Of a DNA stretch of 64,000 bases, positions 26,480 to 36,916 are shown piece after piece. Source of the DNA: Polytrichum commune. Lineage: Eukaryota; Streptophyta; Polytrichopsida; Polytrichales; Polytrichaceae. Made by a program: the position numbers and the translations under genes. The stretch lies in contig OX485809.1 of the NCBI GenBank assembly GCA_950295325.1, forward strand, positions 13,702,001-13,766,000, in the 5' to 3' direction. The notes beneath the pieces were generated by a model, which saw only the letters and a list, made by a program, of their open reading frames with translations, made no database searches and was not told the origin of the DNA. Position 1 is the first letter of the stretch. The number at the start of each line of letters is the position of its first letter.

Positions 26480-27910
26480 ACTAGTCCTCCCCTCGTTTCT
26501 TGAATTGCAACTTGGTTATCTTCCACTTGCTTCTTACGTTTCTCAATATCGTCACCATCGTTAAATAAACATGATTTGAAAATTCCATTCATAATAACTA
26601 GCATGGGAGCCTCATTTCTCCCACTTGGACACATTTCCAAATCATTTCTAACAATCGTTTTATCCTCCATGAACACAATATCTTTACTTCTTTAAATCTT
26701 GTTGATTTACAAACACATGAATCTATATGCTTTGGTACCTTTACAATAACTAAAGAACAAACACTTGGTGTCTTTCACATAAAGCTTATCATTTTTTGCA
26801 TCGAGCATCATTGCATATGCAATGCATCCAAATACACACATACCGTAGCACCATAGCTGGTTCATGCAAAAATAATTCCCAAATGAAAAACCGAAAAAAA
26901 TCGGAAATTATGAACCCAATCAAACGAGTAAGTGAAATTTTATATTAGGAAAAAAAAACTAATTACTGGAAATTTTGGACTCTTCTAAGCTCCAACCATG
27001 GTGACGCGTCATAAAAGGTTGCATGCTAACGCGTTAATGACTCGGCGCCCTGCTCACTCAAAGCAACAAACTCTCTTTCTATATCCATCTCCCTCTCCTC
27101 GTTGCTAATAGGGATAAAAGAAAAATCAACCCGTCGTTGTTTTGGTGCCATTTCTAACACTCTTCTCACACATGTCAAAGTGCAAATACCTACAAAAGAC
27201 CTAACACGTACATTGTGCAAAGACAAACAAGAGCCACACTAAGTAAGGTTAAGGTGGATACTTAGATTTAAGGCCAAGAAGCCGCCACAAATGAATGAAA
27301 AAAACAACAACCTACTTCTAGTACTGCTGGACCTTACCAAAAAGATTAATTAAATACTTTTAAATCATAGGATTGATGAAATTTCATAAATTATATTTTC
27401 AGTTGACAAACCTTATTACAAATAAATATTCATTTCAAGGTGCACAAACTAGCTATGGTGCTATGGAATATGCAATGCAAGGCCTCCTCCCACTTCAAAC
27501 TTCTTCATGTATAATGGATGGCAAGGTTCTTGTTGGACACTGGTTATGTGTGTAAAACGTGTTTGCCATCACTTTTGCCCACAATGATTTATTGAAATTT
27601 TGAGCATGAAGAACGCTCCTCGCCATCTCCATCATGGTACAATTTGCATGCTCCGCCACTCCATTTTGTTGGAGCCTATAATGGAGCGGATTTTTGCTTC
27701 TTAATGTTCATTAAAAAAATGTTGGAATTCCTCATAAATGAACTCACCACCATTATCTGGTTGAAACACCTTGATCTTGTACTCCAATTGCGTTTTTACA
27801 AGTGCTTTGAAATCTTTGAATTTTTCCAAACACTCTTTAGATTTCATAATGTACACCCATACCTTCCTCGCATCGGAATACCTTTTTATGTTTGATATGT
27901 TTGCCTCCAA
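26480..27910 (-). pseudogene. Copia integrase and integrase-RT linker, interrupted
   Basis: On the minus strand, RKVWVYIMKSK and FQPDNGGEFIYEEFQ near 27880-27740 are integrase core with its second acidic motif. NGVAEHANCTMMEMARS follows near 27640, then HNQCPTRTLPSIIHEE near 27540. After the nested MITE, VFGCIAYAMMLDAK resumes near 26830. The linker MFMEDKTIV, DLEMCPSGRNEAP follows at 26676-26580. Stops and frame changes occur throughout. Confidence 0.75.
26843..27466. mobile_element. MITE nested in the copia integrase
   Basis: The left end CCGTAGCACCATAGCTGGTT, preceded by TA at 26841, pairs with the right end (reverse of CCATAGCACCATAGCTAGTT, ending 27466). Removing it brings RRPCIAY and VFGCIAYAM of the integrase next to each other, which supports insertion. 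The ends match those of the element at 33807-34756, so both belong to one TA-target (Tc1/mariner-like) family. Confidence 0.75.
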
Positions 27911-27953
27911 TGCGCAACGTCATGTCTAAGGTGCCTTTTAAGTATTGCATGAT

Positions 27954-28577
27954 TCACTTGACCGCCATCCAATGCATTGAACCCGGTTTTGACATAAATC
28001 GGCTTACTACGCTTACCACAAATGCGAGGTCCGGTCTTATGGCCACCATTGTGTACATCAACGACCCTACCGCTTCTTGATACATAATATCCTTCGTTTC
28101 ATGCAAATGCTTCTCGTGCTCCTCCTTTGAAAGCTTTGGCAACGGTGTTTTCGTATCAAGCGGGATTCCGATGGGTTTGCTCCAAAATGGGTTCCATGCC
28201 AAACCGCTCCAAAAATGCTTTCAATGTAGTTCTGTTGATGCATGATTATGGTGCAGATTCTTATATCCCTCTCCCAAATGTACTCCAAGAAAAAATACAA
28301 TTCACCAAGGTTGTATATCTCGAATTTGTGTACGAGGCTAGATTTCAATTCGTTGATCATGTCCACATTACTTGCCAAAATAATGAGATCGTCTACATAT
28401 ATGATTATAATCACAATGTAGTAACAAGTTTGCAAAACGTACAATGAGTAATCCACATGGTTTTTCGTAAAGCCTTTGCTCACAAAGAATATGTAAATGC
28501 ATTCGTAGCATGTTCTTCCGGATTGTTTCAATATGTAGAGTGATTTCTTCAACTTGCATACGAGATATTATCGGCAA
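27954..28577 (-). pseudogene. Copia reverse transcriptase / start of RNase H, broken
   Basis: On the minus strand KKSLYILKQSG, YVDDLIILASN (the RT catalytic YVDD) and HQQNYIESI are clear. A different frame then gives LPKLSKEEHEKHLHETKD and QEAVGSLMYTMVA, IRPDLAFVVSVVSRFM. The frame changes near 28200. Just after MHWMAVK and YLKGTLD the sequence jumps into integrase (YSDARKVWVY), a junction that does not occur in an intact element. Confidence 0.85.
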
Positions 28578-29787
28578 TTTTGCTCCGGTTGCTCCATATC
28601 GTGGTCCAACAAGTCGTCACCCTCTTGCATCTTGCACATGAAAAAACTTGCGGTGAATGAACATGATGTTGGACAAATTCTTTGTCTCATAAATATTGCA
28701 AAGGATCCTTTACGCCACCTCAACTTTTGATGTGCGCAAATTGGTTGTTGAGGCTGTTGATAGACATGGCCTTCTTGCCACGTTATTGATACTTCTTTAA
28801 CATTTTGGGATCTCCATTGGAAGGTGAAGCTTCCTGAGATTTGTCCTCAATGTTCATAAAATCCATAGATGCCAACAACGTTTCGATTTTGAACTTTCAA
28901 AAGTTGAAATTCCCTCCATTGAAGTTGTTATTGATTCTAACGATCTCGCTCTCAAATGATTTCATTGTACGTTCGGATATACTATTACAACACTCAAACT
29001 AGTTTTTCTTGGCCTACAATCAACCCAACCCAAGATATAAGATAATTTCTTACACTCAAAACATATGTTTGTACTTCAATATAGTGAAAACATACTCATA
29101 TGCTTTCAAATGGGTCTCTTGGTTTCTAAAATGTTAACTTTCCTATATCCCAAGTTAGAACTCCTACACCTCAAGATAGGCCTTAAGACACTTAAATAAC
29201 TCAAACAAAATTTTCTTCACTCTCAAATATTTCAAGTTAGATCTTTTACACCTCACAAGAGGTCTTAAGACATTCAAATCAATCAAATAAAATCTTCTTC
29301 ACCTCAAATGCCTTACACTCTCAAATCATTCAAATAAGATTTTTTTCAATTCAAATGTGCCTTACACTCTAAAAAAAATCCTCAACACTCAAGCCTCTCA
29401 AGTCATGTGTTATTGGAGTCTAAACACCTTCAAAGCCATAAAAAAAAAACCCGTTGAACACTCAAAACATTCAAGTCAAACGCTTTGAAGTTTAAACACC
29501 TCCAAACCTCTCAAATAAGACTCTCAACATTCAAATATCTAAAGTCATGTGTTATTGGAGTCTAAACACCTCTAACATTTCAAATAAGCCTCTCAACACT
29601 CAAGAAACTCAAATCACATGCTCTTGCATCAAACATATATTCAAGCAAAAACAAAAAAGCAAAAAATACTTACAACGACCAAATGCGGTCTCGGACACCT
29701 CCAACGCTCAAAAGCTCCAAAATGCCAACCCCTCGAGATCCATTTCGCAACCTCAAAACAATCAAAACTCTAGGCACTCCACTTGCA
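28578..29787 (-). other. Copia interior without recognisable coding, with short direct repeats
   Basis: The part next to the RT is decayed pol. From 28970 the plus strand is a low-complexity series of CTCAA(A)CACTCAAA and TCTCAAAT words. A 27-bp word (GTCATGTGTTATTGGAGTCT and on) occurs at 29402 and 29550, about 149 bp apart. Confidence 0.5.
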
Positions 29788-30072
29788 TGATGGGCCCATA
29801 TACCTATTGGATATCAATAAGACTAGAGATAAGATTGCGTAAGCATATAGACATACACAAAATGCGTATGAACAATGCTTAGAGTGAGATGATCTCGTGC
29901 TCTCCTTGATTTGCATTTTATTGTTTTTTTTCATTGGTTCATACAAACAATATGGGATAGATCTTATCCCTCTTTAGACTAATATTGTAACCTTATTTTT
30001 ATTTTTATTTTCATGCCTCTTCTATTATATTTTTATTAACTACGAGCAATCTAATGCTTTGCCTTCTACACA
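29788..30072 (-). repeat. Copia LTR (5' LTR of the minus-strand element)
   Basis: It pairs with 25893-26157. On the element strand it starts TGTGTAGAAGG and ends CCCATCA. A canonical initiator-methionine primer site is not visible next to its end, so the element either used another primer or has decayed there. Confidence 0.7.
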
Positions 30073-30295
30073 AGGGCCGCCCAAGCTATGGAAGCCAAGG
30101 CCATGTGCCCAATCTTTTTTGTGCAATTTTCCTCCAAGTTCTTATGAGTGGCTATTGTTTTCTTCCTATAGTGAAGCTTCTCTTTGTGGGATAACTTATT
30201 TGGAGTATTTGTATTAGAAATGTTAGTTTGTGTGTGATGAGGTTTTAGAAAGGTAGAAGTGGGGTACTTCATGCTTATCAATATTTGTCTTAGTA

Positions 30296-30500
30296 GATTT
30301 GCTTGATGGTTACAAATGAACCGGTTGAGTTTGAGAAGAAACCAATTGAAGTTCAAGACTTCAAGAAGATTGCCAATTTATTTAGAGGAGTTTAGAGAAT
30401 ATACCTAAAATTCATAAAGAAATACCAAAGATGTCCGCATGTAACTAGTTGGTCTTGGAAACACTAGGATTTCAACCAATTATGCTTAGAGATCTTATCA
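30296..30500 (+). repeat. Dispersed 200-bp repeat, copy 1
   Basis: It starts GGTTACAAATGAACCGGTTG and ends AACACTAGGATTTCAACC. A second copy in the same orientation lies at 31442-31650, and a permuted fragment at 62430-62600. Confidence 0.75.
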
Positions 30501-31441
30501 CTATATTTGTTAATTTGAGACTTTCTCTTGTCTCAAATTAATATATGGACCACAACAACATGGTCTAATGTTTGGGTTGTCCTACCTAAACCATCTTGAT
30601 ATGAGTTGTTAATTGGGTTCTTGATATGAACACCCGCTTCAAAGTATTTGCATCTTACAACATTCTCCAATATCTGTGTGATTTTATCCATGTTCTTATA
30701 TTTGTAACTGTCTCAAAATGCCGAAAAAATCCCAAATTAACGAATATAGTGATTCTTCTTGAGAATTACTAAATTATTGAACCTTCATTAACATATTGTC
30801 CAGGCAAGAGCTCCAAGTGAGATAATAGAGGCAATCATGACAATATCCACAAATAAAAGGACTTGATTCTTTGAGCTACTTAAACTTTGTAATGCAAATG
30901 ACCGCTTCTTTTATGAACAAAACCTCAAACATGGAGTTCACATTCATGTTTTTTATGTCACATCACATCATGTGACAGCGACATGACATGGCCCAAAAAC
31001 TAACTTTGGCGGGGTGTAAATCTAACAGTTTACGAGGTCAACCCTATAGTTAATGGTCTAGTCAACAACTAAGTTGACATGATAGTCAATTGCAAAACAA
31101 TAATTGACACTACAGTTGATTGCAAAAAAAAATCAAAAAATTTCAAAAAACTTATGGACCATTAAATTTTTAATTTTTAATTTTTTAATTTTTGGTTTAG
31201 CAAATGACCTAAGTAGTCTACCATGAGTAGTCAACCAATGAACTAGGAGCAATCGACTTGTTGGTTGACAACTACTACCAGTTGACTTCTAAGGAAAAAA
31301 TTAAAAATTAAAATCTCCGTTATTTTGTGTGCTCTAGGTTATCATGGAATTCATAATTATTGTAGAGAATGTTGAAAATGTTATTAGTCTTGCTAATTTT
31401 CTGAGCATGGTCCCTTAATTTCAGGGCAATGATCGGGGAGG

Positions 31442-31650
31442 ACCGGCAGTTAGTTACAAATGAACCGGTTGAGTTTGAGAAATTACCGGTTGAAGTTCAA
31501 GACTGCAGGATAATTACCGATCATTTTAGAGGAATTTAAAGAATATACCCAATTTAATAAAGGATAACCAGAGGATGTAAACATGTAGCTGGTTGGACTT
31601 GCAAACACTAGGATCTCAACCGATAATGCCCAAAAATCTTCCCGATCGCT
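31442..31650 (+). repeat. Dispersed 200-bp repeat, copy 2
   Basis: It shares ACAAATGAACCGGTTGAGTT, AAGTTCAAGACT and AACACTAGGAT with copy 1. The pair, about 1.15 kb apart in direct orientation, could be the LTRs of a small non-autonomous element (TRIM-like), but no PBS or PPT is identified. Confidence 0.7.
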
Positions 31651-31861
31651 GTTTCAAGGATGTTGTCCTTGTTGTATTTGCGTTTCTTAATTCCATGATT
31701 CATGAATATCCATTTGTTTCAAAGCTAAAATACAAATAATGAAGGTTCTATATAAATATATGTATATATGTATATATACATATAGAAAGGTTATCGTCAA
31801 TAGCATCGCCCGTAGCCGCGCATCAGCGAGAAGCCTACGAGAGGAAGCGGCAACGTGTGTA

Positions 31862-31870
31862 TTAGGGTTT
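31862..31870 (-). promoter_or_regulatory. Telo box of RPL41 copy A
   Basis: TTAGGGTTT is the reverse of the plant telo box AAACCCTAA. It is common in promoters and leaders of plant ribosomal-protein genes. It lies 105 bases upstream of the start codon. Confidence 0.75.
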
Positions 31871-31975
31871 GGGGCTAGGGTTTTCACATATAGCTCTGCG
31901 CCTCTTCTCTCAAGCCCTCTTTTCGTCGTTTGTAACTCAGGTGCACCACACGGAGTTTCGCACAGATTGTCGACG

Positions 31976-32444
31976 ATGAGGGCCAAGGTATTTCCTTCTC
32001 TCCACCTTCGATATTTGCGCATGTACTTTTCGTTAGGGATGTGTATGATGCCGAAGTAGTATTCATGAAGACTGTGCTTATGAGTTAGCACTCGGTGTGT
32101 GTGGTGAGCGTTTGCTGATTAGAAGTTACACCCTGAGAGCCTTCTATGAATGGAAACTTTTAGTGCTCTTTGTGGGCCTTTACGCATTTTGTTTTTGGGG
32201 TTTCGCGCTGGATTTATATCCTTATTGTGATTTATACACGAGTTTCGTGCTTGTTTCTTTAGGTTTTGTCGAGTGTTGGATGGCCTGAAGATTTAGGTGG
32301 CTTCATGATCTCGGATACTGGCACGAAGTTCAGTCCTTCCACATCTGACTTTTAAATCCATATGTACGTTTGAAACAGTGGAAGAAAAAACGTATGAGGC
32401 GTCTGAAGCGCAAGCGGCGAAAGATGAGGCAAAGATCGAAGTAG
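31976..32444 (+). CDS. RPL41: 60S ribosomal protein L41 (eL41), copy A
   Basis: The two exons, 31976-31987 and 32379-32444, code for the 25-residue eL41: MRAK in exon 1, then WKKKRMRRLKRKRRKM and RQRSK. It is an Arg/Lys-rich helix of the large ribosomal subunit that sits at the subunit interface. The protein is too short for usual ORF searches and is found by its unmistakable sequence. The intron (391 bases) starts GTATTTCC and ends AAACAG. The leader has a CT-rich stretch and telo box, as expected for coordinately expressed ribosomal-protein genes. Copy B at 54406-54965 codes for the same protein on the other strand. Confidence 0.97.
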
Positions 32445-33366
32445 GCGGTCGTTGGTTTTGCATTGCGAGGATGCTGCAGAGCACTCGACGACCGTTTTCC
32501 AGCAACTGAATGACCTGTGTTGCATTTGCCCTTTACATAGAAATCGCTGGGGTGTCCTTGGAAGCTCAACGACATTGCGAAATTCTGCTTCTCCTTTTTT
32601 GGTTTCTTAGCTGATGAGGTCTCTGTCGTTTCGGACTAAGAGGCTTTGCAATTTGCTATTCCTGCTGAATAAAGTGAAGGCTTTTTGACAATGGAAATAA
32701 TTTTTGTTGCTACCGATGAGCTTGAAAGTCTAAGCGTAGGCTTGTGGGACTAATCCATGTATTTGCAGAGTACACATTGACTCCTATCTTTGTAGTTTAG
32801 ATTTTCAGAGTTGGAGCGATGTAATGCTTTTGTTTTGTTTTGTTTTGTTCTGTTCTGAGATTATCCTTATGGCTGGAGAAAATGTGAGCAAGATTTAGTG
32901 CAGATTGACAAGGAGCCACTACTTTTCGTGGATTAAATTCGAAGTTGAATGTTTACAGAAATGTTGTGCGTCGTCTCTGAATGTTCTAGGACCGATGTTA
33001 GGGTGATGTGGGTTAGCGTTGTCGGATAGTGAGCTCACTATAGAACTGTCAAAATTGGAACGCCAATTTACACCTGGAAAACATTTGTGAGTGTCTCTGA
33101 CACGCAATTTGAAAGGTTCGAATTTAATCCACACCTTGTACAAATTACAGGATGAATGAGCATCTCTGTTTTAGAACCTAGTTGAAGGTCTAAATTGAAT
33201 TACGCTTCCAAAAGACTGTTGTGGAGATAGCATTTAGATTATATCTGTACGGTTCGAATAGAAGTTATTGTCTTCGAAGAACTTGCTTTCAGGAATTTAA
33301 TAAAATTCCAGTGAGGACTGAAATCACGTGAAATTTGCATGGATATGCTAAAAACATATGCAATTG
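32445..33366 (+). other. 3' UTR and flank of RPL41 copy A
   Basis: The segment 32560-32730 (CGACATTGCG, AATTCTGCTTCTCCTT, TTTGCAATTTGCTATTCCT) matches the reverse complement of 54190-54290 downstream of copy B, so the duplication covers the 3' UTR. A TTTTG microsatellite lies at 32829-32851. No other gene is seen. Confidence 0.6.
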
Positions 33367-33806
33367 TGATTGGATGAAATGAAATGAAATTGATTTTGAA
33401 GTCTGGGAAGGTGAAAAGGCTAATGGGACTGAAAATACATCAGGATAATTTCAAGTGGGTTAATTCTCTGAAGTGGCAGAGTGTGGTAGCCTCCATGAGA
33501 TAGAGGCTAATGCTAACTTTTTGGTCTAATTGAAGCTGCTCTCTGGAACTATGTTCTCAAACATGTTGGAAACTTATCTCTAACGGAGTTGTATAGGGGA
33601 CATTCCAACATGAAATGTGCCTCATTTTCAAGTGCACTATAGGAGCAAAAGTGGCAGAGATACTTATAATTGTGCATTGTTGAATTTCAATGACAAGTCT
33701 ATGTTTCGAGGTGTGGTAGGCAGCAATGATCTTGTGTTGTGGTGGAGTTAATGGTTGCTTCAAGTACAATTCACATTCGTATTCATGAAAATCCTTGAGG
33801 TGGAGG

Positions 33807-34756
33807 TACCGTAGGTTCATAGCTGGTTCGACAGAAAATAATTCTAAAAATAGATACCGGAAATTTTGGAATATTATTGGCACTTTTTGCCGAATATGAA
33901 ATTAATTATTTTTCAAAATTGCCGAAAAGTAAGAAATTTTTACTTTTCACTAGAGTTTTACTTACAGTGGAAGCATATGTGAATTTTGAAAGAGAGAAGG
34001 TGCTCCTTTTGTAATCAAGCTCACTTACATTAGTCCACAAAGAATATGGGTTAAGAAGTAGCAAGACTCTAGGTGAGGCTTTTCAAATGTGTTGTACACA
34101 AATTTTTGGAGTCCAATTGAGCATAGAAGATGAAGTTTTATAGAATTTTGTCCAACTAACAAAAGTTGAGAAATCAATCCTTCTTCCACCTCCAACAAGT
34201 TTTGTGTCAAAATAAGTCTTTATGCAAAAGATATGGACAAAACATTGCAGCCGTGTAAAGATCAAAAAATTAAAATGCGTTCATAACAGTTTTTCGGAGC
34301 TCATTTGTGCATAGAAGATCAACTTTTTTGGAATTTTGTTGGTCTAAGAAAAGTTTAGAAATCAAGTAATCTTTCACCTCCAACAAATTTTATGTCATTT
34401 GAAGACTCTATGCAAAAGTTATGCGTGTTATAAAAATGAAGTCTAACTCGGTGCTTCACCTCAAAGTTTACATATCCCATATGCATTGTTGAACACAACT
34501 CCACTCTACTTGCATAAAGCACAGAGCATTCTCAACTCTTATTTGTCTCACATCTTACTTGTCATTCAATGCAAGAAAGATGTACAAGATATAAGCTTAA
34601 ATGGAAAATAGAAAATGAATTTAAACCGAAAATTTAAAATTAAAAGAGAAAATTGCCGAAAATATGAATATTTTATTTTTAGGTGCCGAACCGACTTTTT
34701 GAAATTTAATTAATTATTCGGCTAACATGTGTCGAACCAGCTATGAACCTACGGTA
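33807..34756. mobile_element. Mariner-like MITE (TA target) inside the LINE
   Basis: The ends are a perfect 27-base inverted pair including the TA target: TACCGTAGGTTCATAGCTGG from 33807 and its complement ending 34756. The 946-bp body has no transposase frame. The paralogous LINE fragment at 20547-20660 shows the empty site, with continuous sequence across the point of insertion. TA duplication points to the Tc1/mariner group. Confidence 0.85.
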
Positions 34757-35584
34757 ATCTACTTTCTTCCCGCAGAGATAGAAAGAGTTCCACTGTTTGG
34801 CAAGAAAAACCTTTTTGATATCAACATATGTTGTTTTTTATGTGGTTGGGCTGTCATGTGTTTCATCAAGGCTCTCATACCTGCGATTCTTCGCCTTTTA
34901 CTAGATGGCTCAAAGTAACCATGTGAATAAAAATCAATCCCAAGGTATTTGTATTCATGGGTGATCTCATTTTGGTCCTTGTCTAGGTAAAATACCTTTT
35001 GGATTTCCTTTCGTTATGGCCAATTACTATGATTTTAGTCTTAGCTAGATTGACTTCAAGGCTAGAAGTGCAAAATTCATAGTTTGTTGAAGAGTCTTTG
35101 TAGGCATGTGCTTGATCTAGAGAGTAGAACAAAATTGTCGGCATGAAGAAGAATGGCAATCATTGTACTAAATAAGCATGAAGAGTCCAAGTCGATCTCG
35201 TCCAAATATGTTTCAAATTCATTAGTGTATAAGCCGAATAGTGTGGGGGAGAGGGGACACCCTTGTTTAACACCATGTCGGACATTACTTCACTATGTGT
35301 GTCATATTTACAACCTATTGCAAATGAGGTGGTACCCCTAATATTTGGAAGAGTTCCCAAAACTTGTCATGCGGGAATGTGTCAAAAGCTTTTTTGAAAT
35401 CAACAAAGCAAGAATAGAGACATCAAGATGCAAATATCTCTTGCTCGATTAAAGCATAGTGTAAGGATGTGGGCTAAAGTAGATCTACATTCCTTAAAAC
35501 ACACTTGTCCTCTCACTCTAATCCCTTTCAATTTTGCCATCAATTTTATTTTAATCCCCTCCCCCCCCCCCCCCCCAATTAAGG

Positions 35585-35669
35585 GTTGGGGCGAACTAAC
35601 GCTAGTTCCTTGGAGGCAAGGGTTTAGGCATCCAACAAGGAACGAGTGTATGGGTTGGTTTGCCCAAAT
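35585..35669. repeat. Short foldback repeat, copy 2
   Basis: This matches 2605-2696 (CTTGGAGGCAAGG, CATCCAACAAGGAAC, GGTTGGTTTGCCC) and lies inside the LINE pseudogene, next to a run of about 17 C (35560-35577). Confidence 0.45.
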
Positions 35670-36128
35670 CAACATAAAGCTTGCCAAAGATTGTTCCTAG
35701 CATAATGGTCCTATAGTTCCCTAGGGAATGTCTTTCACTAGATTTGAAGATCGTTTGAATGATGTTGATAGTCCATGATGCTAGAAACCCTCTTTGAAAG
35801 CCATTCTCTACGATCTGTCTAAATGACTAGAGTTTAACACCATATGGAAGTTTTGCCAAGCCTCTCGACAATCGTTATCAAACCATGTGTTGGACAATCT
35901 ACCACATTGTTTACCACCTGGTTTTTTAGAGAAGATTGGTTGAGATGCACGTAGTATCAAGTGTAACCATGCTTTAGCATGGTCATCTAATAAGGTGTAG
36001 ATCTCGCCTTGCACATAAGTGAGTTCATGTTTGATATTGAGAATGTTATGGTTTGTCTTCCTGAGGAGTGGGACATGAAACTTGACCTTGACCAGACGTA
36101 TGATTGAACTTAAGAAATTCTGTACCAA

Positions 36129-36916
36129 AGGAGAAAGGCATTATGGGGATTGTATGTATAAATTTGCCAATTTGTTGGGAATTTGATTGAGATCTAAGTG
36201 ATAATCGTGACCAGGGATTGGTTTAGATGCATGTATTGCCAATTTGTTGGAAGCTTGATTGATTCTCTAAATGACCTTCACCTTGTAAATGTGCATAAGA
36301 TTGTGTAACAGTTAGCAAATTGAGTAGTCCAATCTCTTTTCAACACACATCTTGTTGGTGTCTGTTTAAGATCCACACCTTATCACACGTCTCTCAAACA
36401 TAGGTGTCCATCGAAGATATGTAATTGAGTTAGGCCTGCTTACCTTGTACATTTAATGGGTCGAATAAATCCAGCATAAAAACAAATTCTCAAACCACCT
36501 TATACAACAAATACAGGCCCTTAGCGGTTAACTACTGAAGACTGGTTCGTGCAGAATTGATGAAGGTGACTAGTATAAGATAGTGTACACTCCTTTACTT
36601 AAAAGAAATGCAAGATTCGATCCATGAATATTGGTGCAACTACTGGTTACCTGTGGTGCATTGCACCACCATAGAAATGAAAGGTTGATTCAATCAGTGG
36701 ATGGGAGAGTATCACTCTTCAAAGAGATGCTGGGCCCCTCTATTCCGACATTTCCAAACTGAATACATGACATTGGTTCAGGAATGGTGGCAGGGCAAGA
36801 ATGTGAGTGAAATTTACAACTAGGTTGGTCAATCATGATTTTGCTTCTAATTTTACAATAATCTCATAAGAAATTAAAAGTTGCATCCTAAATCTTGGAA
36901 CTCAAATTGAGGAACT
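36129..36916. other. Spacer between LINE and ARK 3' end
   Basis: This includes the presumed 3' UTR of the kinesin gene on the minus strand. No further feature is seen. Confidence 0.4.

Larger units (their letters stand above)
25893..30072 (-). mobile_element. Ty1/copia-type LTR retrotransposon, rearranged
   Basis: Two related terminal repeats (25893-26157 and 29788-30072) flank copia pol fragments on the minus strand. Both LTRs start TG and end CA on the element strand, and the flanking five bases are AGGGG and AGGGC, a near-matching target duplication. A purine stretch (AAAATGAGAG) abuts the 3' LTR. Inside, the order on the element strand is RT then integrase, the reverse of intact copia (integrase before RT), so the interior has been shuffled. 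A 624-bp MITE sits inside the integrase part. gag and protease are not recognisable. Confidence 0.8.
30073..31794. other. Spacer with duplicated 200-bp repeat
   Basis: Apart from the two repeat copies listed separately, this is AT-rich. The segment 31020-31300 has many GTTGAC/GTCAAC words in both orientations around an A/T core and could fold back. No gene is seen. Confidence 0.4.
33367..36128 (-). mobile_element. LINE retrotransposon pseudogene, split by a MITE
   Basis: Reading leftwards, LINE ORF2 features appear in order. First come KQCGRLSNTWFDNDCREAW (36000-35840) and the RT start VDFKKAFDT (35400). The RT core around GVKQGCPLSPTLFG, here broken by stops, lies near 35270, and ADNFVLLSR follows near 35120. 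Past the inserted MITE comes a Cys-rich tail (CHFCSYSALENEAHFMLE, 33650-33600), LYLMEATTLCHFRELTHL near 33480, and the 3' terminus with ATTTCATTTCATTTCAT near 33370. Stops and frame changes are frequent. The endonuclease domain is missing, so it is 5'-truncated and dead. Confidence 0.8.

Noticed and set aside
31739-32059. 106-codon plus-strand frame over the RPL41 leader
   Set aside because: It overlaps the 5' UTR and first exon in another phase; the RPL41 exon structure explains the region.
35560-35577. Run of C considered as a functional i-motif or G-quadruplex
   Set aside because: It lies in a dead LINE and homopolymer length is unreliable in assemblies; no support for function.
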